DNA of 5,178 bases, taken from an uncultured Prevotella sp. Lineage in GTDB: Bacteria; Bacteroidota; Bacteroidia; Bacteroidales; Bacteroidaceae. The position numbers and the translations under genes are program-made. This document shows, piece after piece, positions 1 to 5,178 of this stretch. The stretch is taken from assembly GCA_900553285.1 (NCBI GenBank), contig USCX01000094.1, positions 1 through 5,178 of the forward strand, given 5' to 3'. Position 1 is the first letter of the stretch. Each line of letters opens with the position of its first letter. The notes under the pieces were generated by a model. It was not told where the DNA came from. It made no database searches and was given only the letters and a program-made list of their open reading frames with translations.

Positions 1-711
1 GCCATCACGTCGAAATGCGACCGCATGATAGCCCCATGCCGCAGACTAGCCGAAAGCATGATACGCAACGGGCTGCCCGAAGAAAAGGTGACCCTCCTGC
101 CCCACGGCATCCCCCTGCCCGAAAAGGTCCCGCCCTTCCCGCCCATCGTGGACGGCGGCGTCCGCTTCTTCTACGTCGGCCGCATCTGTTACGTAAAAGG
201 GCTGCACATCCTGCTCGAAGCGTTCCACCGCCTCGACGCCCCCCGGGCGGAGCTCCACCTCATCGGCGGGGCGGCCACAAAAGGCGAGCGACGCTATGAG
301 GCCCGGCTACGGCGGCGCTACGCCCGTGACCCCCGCATCACATGGCACGGAAAAGTCCGGCCCGAAGAGGTTTACAAAATGACAGAAAAATACCACGTTT
401 CTTCTTCTTCTGCTTTTCTCGAAGCTTTCGGTTTGAACATTTCCGAGGCTCTCGCCATGGGCAAACCCGTCTTGGCCACCCGGAACGGCGGCGCCGAAAT
501 GCAGATGGAAGACGGCGTGACCGGCTGGCTCGTCCCGTCGAACGACGTCGAGGCCATGCGTCGGAAAATGGACGAAATCGTGCATACGCTCCACGGGTTC
601 GACACGCAGCTGGCCACACGCGCCGTCGTCCCCATCGACAGGCATTGCCGCGCCCTTTGGGAGATTTACGAACAGACACTCATTCATCATAACACTCAAA
701 CACGACCATGA
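1..711 (+). CDS. Glycosyltransferase family 4 (GT-B fold), C-terminal part; 5' end cut by window edge
   Basis: Probable retaining glycosyltransferase that moves a sugar from a nucleotide-sugar donor to a lipid-linked glycan at the inner face of the cytoplasmic membrane. The frame is open from base 1, so the ATG at 25 is internal, not the start; 236 residues are present and roughly 120-150 are missing compared with usual GT4 proteins of about 350-380. Counting from the first codon, visible features are the end of the N-terminal Rossmann domain, the inter-domain stretch ending in LLPHGIPLP, the phosphate-contacting GR..YVKG motif (R61, K66) and the donor-site EX7E motif in EAFGLNISE (E141, E149), followed by the GGAEMQ and GVTGWLVP segments typical of the family. 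The TGA stop overlaps the next gene's start as ATGA, which implies translational coupling. Donor and acceptor are unknown. A GC-poor patch with four TCT codons sits just before the EX7E motif. Confidence 0.93.
   Translation, partial: AITSKCDRMIAPCRRLAESMIRNGLPEEKVTLLPHGIPLPEKVPPFPPIVDGGVRFFYVGRICYVKGLHILLEAFHRLDAPRAELHLIGGAATKGERRYEARLRRRYARDPRITWHGKVRPEEVYKMTEKYHVSSSSAFLEAFGLNISEALAMGKPVLATRNGGAEMQMEDGVTGWLVPSNDVEAMRRKMDEIVHTLHGFDTQLATRAVVPIDRHCRALWEIYEQTLIHHNTQTRP
400..411 (+). repeat. TCT trinucleotide repeat (4 units) in an AT-rich patch of gene 1
   Basis: Four consecutive in-frame TCT serine codons lie directly upstream of the EX7E donor-binding motif. By hand count, bases 361-420 are about 38% GC, while 301-360 are about 73% and 481-540 about 72%. 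Unit gain or loss would change serine number without breaking the frame. This is probably incidental. Confidence 0.5.
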
Positions 712-1115
712 AACTGAGCTTCATCCTTCCGGCCTACAACGTGGAGGACTACATCGACGCCTGCCTTGACAGCGTGACCACGCAGGACATCCCGACAGCG
801 GATTACGAAATCATCGTCGTCAACGACGGCAGCACCGATTCGACGCCCGCCCATATCCAGCGCTATGCCGAACGGTTTCCCAACATCATCATCATCAACC
901 AGGAAAACCGAGGGCAAAGCGCCGCCCGCAACGCCGGGTTAGAAAAGGCCCGCGGCGAATATGTCTGGTTTGTCGACAGCGATGACACGGTCTGCTTCAA
1001 CTGCCTCCGCTTCCTGCTCGACGCGTGCGACCGCCTGCAGACCGACATGTTATGCGTCGGCCCGTCGATTCCCTTCACAAAAACGCTGCCTTCTACCCCC
1101 CCCAGTTACAATTAA
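708..1115 (+). CDS. N-terminal fragment of the GT2 glycosyltransferase as translated without a frameshift
   Basis: In the frame set by the ATG at 708 translation stops at TAA 1113-1115, giving 135 residues. This product carries the nucleotide-sugar binding half (NDGSTDS, DSDD) but lacks the acidic YEDAE motif and acceptor-binding half, so it is unlikely to be catalytically active by itself. The last three residues (SYN) arise after the poly-C tract and are out of the family frame. The start is supported by the ATGA overlap and by the protein beginning right at the first beta strand (MKLSFILPAYN). Confidence 0.75.
   Translation: MKLSFILPAYNVEDYIDACLDSVTTQDIPTADYEIIVVNDGSTDSTPAHIQRYAERFPNIIIINQENRGQSAARNAGLEKARGEYVWFVDSDDTVCFNCLRFLLDACDRLQTDMLCVGPSIPFTKTLPSTPPSYN
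1096..1103 (+). repeat. Homopolymeric C8 tract at the GT2 frameshift
   Basis: Eight consecutive cytosines; the longest single-base run I see in the window. The last seven form C CCC CCC when read in the gene 2 start frame (codons 1098-1100 and 1101-1103, both Pro), a pattern on which two proline tRNAs could re-pair after slipping back one base. Such tracts are also prone to slipped-strand mispairing during replication. The stop codon of the unshifted frame follows 9 bases later. Confidence 0.85.
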
Positions 1116-1669
1116 TTAACACGCTGTCGCCTCTTTTCACCGGACAAGAATGGATCGAGTCCCAATACGCAGGCAGCCCGGTGGCATGGGGCTTTATCTT
1201 CCGCCACAGTTTCTGGCTGGAACACCGCCTCCGCTTTGCCGAAGGCATCGTATATGAGGACGCAGAATGTATCTCCAAGACCTTCTTCTGGGCGAAACGG
1301 ATCGCGACACTGACCCAATTTTCCGTCTATAACTATGTGCAACGTGAAGGGTCGACCATGCACAAGGACTTCACTTGGCACACACTCAGAAGCATGGCGA
1401 CAATCGTGAAGTCGATGAATGAATTCGTACGTGAAACCGTCGGGGGCGACCCGTTCTTCACGCATTATTACTACAACGTGGGCACCGGCGCCTACATCAA
1501 CGGGCTTAAACACGCCGCCCACGACTCGGGACTCGCTGTCCACACAGGCGACTACGTAAAACTCGTCCGCGCGGGAGGAGGGGCCAAAATCACAGCCCGG
1601 CAGCCGGCGAAACGCTTCTACCAGTGGCTGGCCATCCACTGCCCACGGATCTTCTGCAAGATAGCATAA
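1103..1669 (+). pseudogene. C-terminal fragment of the GT2 glycosyltransferase (-1 frame)
   Basis: This frame holds the acceptor-side half of the GT2 enzyme, 188 residues from the end of the poly-C run to TAA 1667-1669. The frame is open further upstream and an ATG at 1025 could be taken as a start for a 214-residue protein. However, bases 1025-1102 encode family-like sequence only in the other frame, so that ATG is probably not genuine. I see no in-frame ATG shortly after the tract that would allow a clean restart. The tail is Lys/Arg-rich with aromatic residues (around 300-310 of the joined protein), possibly membrane-associating. Confidence 0.7.
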
Positions 1670-1676
1670 ACTCCTT

Positions 1677-2822
1677 ATGAACAGAAAACGCATTCTCATC
1701 GACACCGCCCCGGTCGTTCCGTATTTCGTGTCGGGGCGGGTCAGCGGCATCGGGCGCACCACGATGGAACTCATCCAAGCCCTGGACCGCCTGACCGACC
1801 TGCCCTTCGACGTGATGCTCTATTCGCAAAACATGAAAGGCATCGGCGGGCGTAACCTCGGGACGCACTTCCCCTGCCGCCACCTCTACCTGCCCAACCG
1901 CACGCGGTGGAACAAAGCCTTGGCGTACTTCCCGGTGCGTGAAGCGCTCACACGCTACGACCTGATGCACATCACGCATAACTTCGAATACGTCCACCGC
2001 CCCGACCGCTGCATCGTCACCATCCACGACGCGCTGTTCATGAGAATGCAAGAAAAACAATTTGCTCACGAATCCATGCGCCTCGAGGTTCCTCCTCTTG
2101 CGCGTACCTGCCGCCATATCGTCACCTGCTCGGAAGCATCGAAACGCGACATAGCAGAAACGATGGATGTGCCCATGGAGAAAATCTCTATCATCTATTG
2201 GGGCGTCAAGCACCATATTTTTCATCCGCTGGACATCGCCCGGCCCGATCTCATGGCGACACTGAGAAAACGTTTCCCCTCATTACCCACGGACTTCTTC
2301 CTCAGCGTTTCATGCAACGCCGAACGCAAACGGACCCATCTGCTGGTTGAAGCATACATCGAGCTCTTCCGCCAACATCCGACAAACGACCTTGTTCTCG
2401 TGTGGGGAAATGCGCCTGAATGGCTCCATGCCCAAGTAAACGCAAGTCCTGCTGCCGGACATATCCATTTTCTCCCTAACGTCTGTGACGAAGAACTCGC
2501 CATGCTATACAACGCGGCAACCGCATCACTCACGCCTTCCGCATATGAAGGTTTTGGCCTTCCTTTGCTCGAAGCCATGGCATGCGGAACCCCCGTCGCC
2601 ACCTGCCGAAACAGTAGCTTGGAAGAAATCGGTGGAGACGCCGCTGTGTATATGGATGAAGACATTGTCCGCTCCGCCAACCACGTGATGGAGCTATTTG
2701 AAAACAACGCCATAGATAGCATGCAGCTCCGACAAAGAGGGATAACCCGCGCCGCACAATTCACTTGGGAAAAAGCCGCGGCACAATATGCCGCCCTCTA
2801 CGAAAAACTTCTGAACGCATGA
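1677..2822 (+). CDS. Glycosyltransferase family 4, GIGR / MtfB-like type (GT-B fold)
   Basis: Complete 381-residue enzyme, probably a retaining glycosyltransferase acting on the growing lipid-linked repeat unit; relatives include mannosyl- and rhamnosyltransferases of O-antigen loci, but the sugar here is not determinable. The N-terminal Rossmann domain begins RILIDTAPV and has the GIGRTTMELI glycine loop (24-33), then VTIHDALF (114-121) and TCSEASKRDI (150-159). The C-terminal domain has the phosphate-contacting AERKRTHLLVEAY (R217, K218), the EX7E motif EGFGLPLLE (E291, E299), MACGTPVA, and the closing FTWEKAAAQYAALYEKLL helix typical of this subgroup. Length is normal. The start at 1677 is 7 bases after the GT2 stop and places the first beta strand at once after the Met. 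The stop overlaps the next ATG as ATGA. Composition changes inside the gene, from about 58-60% GC before 2040 to about 47% just after. Confidence 0.95.
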   Translation: MNRKRILIDTAPVVPYFVSGRVSGIGRTTMELIQALDRLTDLPFDVMLYSQNMKGIGGRNLGTHFPCRHLYLPNRTRWNKALAYFPVREALTRYDLMHITHNFEYVHRPDRCIVTIHDALFMRMQEKQFAHESMRLEVPPLARTCRHIVTCSEASKRDIAETMDVPMEKISIIYWGVKHHIFHPLDIARPDLMATLRKRFPSLPTDFFLSVSCNAERKRTHLLVEAYIELFRQHPTNDLVLVWGNAPEWLHAQVNASPAAGHIHFLPNVCDEELAMLYNAATASLTPSAYEGFGLPLLEAMACGTPVATCRNSSLEEIGGDAAVYMDEDIVRSANHVMELFENNAIDSMQLRQRGITRAAQFTWEKAAAQYAALYEKLLNA

Positions 2823-3949
2823 AAATAGTTTACTGCATACGCTCCCTCCACAACTCCGGAGGGATGGAAAGGGTGTTGACGACCAAAGCCAATTATTTGG
2901 CAGACCACATGGGGTACGAGGTGTATATCATCACGCGCACTAATGAAGGTGAGCCTTTTTTCACGTTATCCCCTCGCATTAAAGTCTACAATCTGCAAGC
3001 CAAGACCTTAAAAGAATTTCGTAAACGACTCACAGCAACGCTTTTCAACATCCGCCCAGCCATTAGCATCAGTCTCTACGGCGCAGAAAGCCACTTCTTG
3101 TATAAAATCAACGACGGAAGTAAGAAAATCATTGAATTTCATTTCAGCAAATACTATCTCACCCACCTTGTCAACGGCATCCGTACCCTCAAATTTCGCA
3201 CACTGCATAGAATCAAAGCGTGGTGGCTGCAGAAACGCGAAGAACAGCTGGCTCGACAGTATGACAAGGTCATACTCCTCACGCGACAAGATTTAATGCT
3301 TTGGGGTCAAAAAAACAACATGTGCTATATACCCAATCCGCTTTCCTTCCGTAGCACTCACGTTTCAGCACTTGAATCGAAACGCATCATTGCAGTAGGC
3401 CGCTTCATCGCCCAAAAGGGTTTCGACCTGCTCATCGATGCATTTGCTCTTATACATAAACAATACCCCGACTGGTCACTCGACATCTACGGGGAAGGGC
3501 AAGACCATGAACTACTCAACCACAAAATTACATCGTACAGTATGCAAAGCCAGGTGCGGCTACTTCCTCCTGAGAAAGATATACGCCAAGAGTTCCTAAA
3601 CAGTTCCTTGCTTTTGTTTCCCTCTCGCTATGAAGGGTTTGGCCTTGTCCTGACCGAAGCCATGGAATGCGGCTTACCTTGCATCGCCTTCGACTGCGAA
3701 TGCGGCCCGAGTGAAATCATAGAGGATGGCATAACGGGATACCTTGTGCCCGTTGGTGACGTAAAAGGACTTTCCGAAAAGATGGAACAACTAATCACCC
3801 ATCCAACCCTACTGCACGAGATGGGGGAAAACGCGAGAAAGGCCGTCAAACGTTTTTATCCCGAAAACATTATGCACAGCTGGGAGCTGCTGTTCGAAGA
3901 GTTGATGGATTGTCCACATTCCCAAACGCAGACAAGACCGCTTTCATAA
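2819..3949 (+). CDS. Glycosyltransferase family 4, AmsD-like type (GT-B fold)
   Basis: Complete 376-residue enzyme resembling the group of capsule/exopolysaccharide glycosyltransferases that includes AmsD of amylovoran synthesis; expected to add one hexose to the repeat unit in the cytoplasm. The N-terminal domain starts MKIVYCIRSLHNSGGMERV, with the SGG.ERV acceptor loop at 13-19. A basic, aromatic helical segment (about 125-145, including RIKAWWLQKREEQ) may touch the membrane. The C-terminal domain has VGRFIAQKGFDLL (R195, K200), DIYGEGQD (222-229), the EX7E motif EGFGLVLTE (E272, E280) and CGPSEIIEDGITGYLVP (295-311). I chose the ATG at 2819 because it overlaps the previous stop as ATGA and begins at the first strand; a TTG at 2765 would add 18 unrelated residues lying inside gene 3. 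GC is lower than in gene 1 (about 40% at 3061-3180 by hand count). Confidence 0.95.
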   Translation: MKIVYCIRSLHNSGGMERVLTTKANYLADHMGYEVYIITRTNEGEPFFTLSPRIKVYNLQAKTLKEFRKRLTATLFNIRPAISISLYGAESHFLYKINDGSKKIIEFHFSKYYLTHLVNGIRTLKFRTLHRIKAWWLQKREEQLARQYDKVILLTRQDLMLWGQKNNMCYIPNPLSFRSTHVSALESKRIIAVGRFIAQKGFDLLIDAFALIHKQYPDWSLDIYGEGQDHELLNHKITSYSMQSQVRLLPPEKDIRQEFLNSSLLLFPSRYEGFGLVLTEAMECGLPCIAFDCECGPSEIIEDGITGYLVPVGDVKGLSEKMEQLITHPTLLHEMGENARKAVKRFYPENIMHSWELLFEELMDCPHSQTQTRPLS

Positions 3950-3964
3950 CCAAACGCAGAGACC

Positions 3965-5178
3965 ATGTCTTTGTTAGCTTCAAGAATAATAATTATAGGC
4001 TATTCCATGCAAGCACTCAACTACGTTTATTTCCTCATCATTACCATCCTCGGCTACAAGTGGCTGACGTCAAAGGAAGGATATTTGAAATCGCCATTGG
4101 ACAGGACGCAGCTCATGCGCCTCGACGGGCCGGAAATGTTTTGGATACTTACGTTTTCCACAGGCTTGCTTGCGTTCTCGGCTCCGGCGGGGTTAGACCT
4201 AATGGCTATCCGGCTGCTAATGCTAGAAATACTCTGTCTCGTCGGGCTTTTTATCGTAAAGCGACGGCCCGTATGGAGCATGGCTACGGTATTTTATACT
4301 TTATTCATGTTATGGCTGGTTATTGGCTGCTTCTATTCGCCTGCGCCAAGTTACGGTCTACGCGTCATCATGAAATACATTTACATCCTACTCATCATGC
4401 TTTTTGCCTCAGCGGCGGTACGCGATGCCGAAATTTTCCTTAAAGCCAGTATGGGGGCACGTACGGTGGGCTGGATTTCCATCCTCATCTTTTTCATTCC
4501 AGGTGCTTTTCTTATATTTCCCGGCGTCTTTTGGTACGGGACGGCCACGGCCATCAACTATATTTCACTCTTCACGTTTTCTCTTGCGCTGTTCTACTTT
4601 ACTAACGAAAAACGGAAAAACCTGCTGTACTGCATACTCTTTGCCCTACCCTGCGTATTGTGGGTGTTCCGAACCAGCATCATGGGAACGACCTTGGCGA
4701 TGATGACGTTCATGCTCTTCAAATACAAACTCAAATCGCTCCCCCTCATCTTCGGCGCTTTTGTCCTGTTTATCTGTGCTGTATTCTTCATTCCTTCTGT
4801 CCGCGACAAGATGTTCAACGAAACCAGTAATGCCAGCATATCCCAACTCGAAAGTGGCGGCATATCAAAAGACGATATCGACTCGAACGGTCGCTTCGCC
4901 ATGTGGGATTGGTCAATGGCTAAATTCTATGACGGACGGGAACTGACCGGCAGCGGGACAGGCAACCTGCAAGAAGTATTTTACTCCTTACGTCATCCAT
5001 TTGGTTCTATCAAAATCGTCCATTGCGATTATGTGCAGATGCTTTGCGACAACGGCCTTATTGGCCTCATCCTTTTCGGCTGTTGCTTTGTTTGCCTAAT
5101 TGGACACAGCTTCATCGTATTTCAAAACAAGCGCTACGATACCGCCACACGAATCTGCGCTATCGTGGCAGGCTCATC
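3965..5178 (+). CDS. O-antigen ligase / Wzy-polymerase superfamily membrane protein; 3' end cut by window edge
   Basis: Polytopic inner-membrane protein expected to polymerise undecaprenyl-linked repeat units (Wzy) or ligate glycan to an acceptor (WaaL-like) at the periplasmic face. The frame is open from ATG 3965 to the right edge, 404 residues plus two bases. Hydrophobic segments lie near residues 17-33, 58-73, 80-97, 107-123, 133-151, 167-189, 195-212, 219-235, 237-252 and 259-277. A long hydrophilic loop (about 278-357) follows, with NGR (308-310), GSGTGN (329-334) and VHCDYVQMLCDNGLIGL (352-368), then another helix. The loop's H-x-x-Y-x-Q then G-L-x-G-L pattern is the superfamily hallmark. 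Placement after four glycosyltransferases favours a Wzy polymerase, but ligase cannot be excluded. It starts 15 bases after, and in the same frame as, the previous gene. ATG 4007, preceded by an A/T-rich stretch, is an alternative start that loses 14 residues. Confidence 0.88.
   Translation, partial: MSLLASRIIIIGYSMQALNYVYFLIITILGYKWLTSKEGYLKSPLDRTQLMRLDGPEMFWILTFSTGLLAFSAPAGLDLMAIRLLMLEILCLVGLFIVKRRPVWSMATVFYTLFMLWLVIGCFYSPAPSYGLRVIMKYIYILLIMLFASAAVRDAEIFLKASMGARTVGWISILIFFIPGAFLIFPGVFWYGTATAINYISLFTFSLALFYFTNEKRKNLLYCILFALPCVLWVFRTSIMGTTLAMMTFMLFKYKLKSLPLIFGAFVLFICAVFFIPSVRDKMFNETSNASISQLESGGISKDDIDSNGRFAMWDWSMAKFYDGRELTGSGTGNLQEVFYSLRHPFGSIKIVHCDYVQMLCDNGLIGLILFGCCFVCLIGHSFIVFQNKRYDTATRICAIVAGS

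Larger units (their letters stand above)
708..1669 (+). pseudogene. Glycosyltransferase family 2 (GT-A fold), frame broken at a poly-C run; possibly phase-variable
   Basis: Taken as one gene, this is a GT2 enzyme that would transfer a sugar in an inverting reaction in the cytoplasm. Read to the end of the C8 run at 1103 and then continued in the -1 frame, it gives 320 residues, a normal length for this kind of GT2. The N-terminal part has SFILPAYNVEDYI, the nucleotide-binding VVNDGSTDS (D40), ENRGQSAARNAGL and the metal-binding DSDD (90-93). The continuation has AWGFIFRHSF, the YEDAE acidic motif (E184, D185; usual site of the catalytic base) and YNYVQREGSTMHK, all typical of the second half of the same family. 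Both halves are therefore needed, and the break lies in the variable linker between them. It starts in an ATGA overlap with gene 1 and ends 7 bases before gene 3. One extra C (9) or two fewer (6) would restore the frame. Sequencing error cannot be excluded. Confidence 0.85.

Noticed and set aside
1112..2225. Long minus-strand open frames (1112-1774, 1590-2225, also 2222-2764 and 307-699)
   Set aside because: They are antisense shadows of well-supported GC-rich glycosyltransferase genes. Their proteins show no recognisable domain, and some segments are simply the complement of the EX7E region.
2765..2818. Upstream TTG start for gene 4
   Set aside because: It would add 18 residues lying inside the end of gene 3 and unlike the family N-terminus. 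The ATG at 2819 forms an ATGA overlap and starts at the first beta strand.
3310..3316. A AAA AAC heptamer in phase within gene 4 (codons Lys-Asn)
   Set aside because: It matches a slippery-site pattern but lies inside an intact full-length enzyme with no overlapping functional frame; most likely the chance result of Gln-Lys-Asn-Asn codons.
3877..3889. CAGCT-GGG-AGCTG short hairpin near the end of gene 4
   Set aside because: Only a 5-bp stem with a 3-base loop, inside coding sequence and without a following T run, so not a convincing terminator.
3970..4006. Possible Bacteroides-type promoter (TTTG at 3970-3973) before the alternative start of gene 5
   Set aside because: There is no TAnnTTTG -7 element at the expected 19-21 base spacing, and gene packing points to read-through from upstream.
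3910..4443. Plus-strand open frame over the start of gene 5, and similar ones at 4404-4703 and 4761-4946
   Set aside because: They lie out of frame with the membrane-protein gene, which has continuous hydrophobic segments and the ligase/polymerase motif; these frames have neither.
1..5178. Search by eye for CRISPR arrays, tRNA/rRNA, insertion-sequence ends and invertible-promoter repeats
   Set aside because: No regularly spaced repeats, RNA-gene signatures, transposase-like frames or paired inverted repeats were found; nearly every base is in a glycan-synthesis gene.

Overview
This window looks like an internal piece of a surface-polysaccharide (capsule, exopolysaccharide or O-antigen type) biosynthesis operon. 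All genes lie on the + strand and are packed almost without gaps. The genes are joined by ATGA overlaps or gaps of 7 and 15 bases. No Shine-Dalgarno-like GGAGG precedes any start. That, the residue style of the glycosyltransferases and the absence of rRNA, tRNA or mobile-element signals suggest a Bacteroidota (Bacteroidales) bacterium. The GC content, high on the left and moderate on the right, would suit a GC-richer genus such as Alistipes, but the genus is a guess. No promoter or terminator was found, so both ends of the transcript lie outside the window.

Layout: (1) 1-711, the C-terminal two thirds of a GT4/GT-B glycosyltransferase, cut by the left edge. (2) 708-1669, a GT2/GT-A glycosyltransferase whose reading frame is broken at an eight-cytosine run (1096-1103); the two halves join into a sensible 320-residue enzyme if the frame moves by -1 there. 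(3) 1677-2822, a complete GT4 enzyme of the GIGR (MtfB-like) type. (4) 2819-3949, a complete GT4 enzyme of the SGG-ERV (AmsD-like) type. (5) 3965 to the right edge, a polytopic membrane protein of the O-antigen ligase / Wzy polymerase superfamily, cut by the right edge. No stretch over 300 bases lacks a gene; the longest gap is 15 bases.

Working together, the four cytoplasmic glycosyltransferases would add sugars one after another to a lipid-linked repeat unit. After export by a flippase not seen here, the membrane protein would polymerise the units or ligate the glycan. The sugars and linkages cannot be read from the sequence.

The most notable signal is the poly-C frameshift in gene 2. It could be an ON/OFF (phase-variable) switch, a programmed -1 frameshift site, a decaying gene or a sequencing error. 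Second is a drop in GC content inside gene 3, suggesting the locus was assembled from parts of different origin. I found no evidence of a wholly new system; this is a recognisable glycan locus with one unusual switch-like site.
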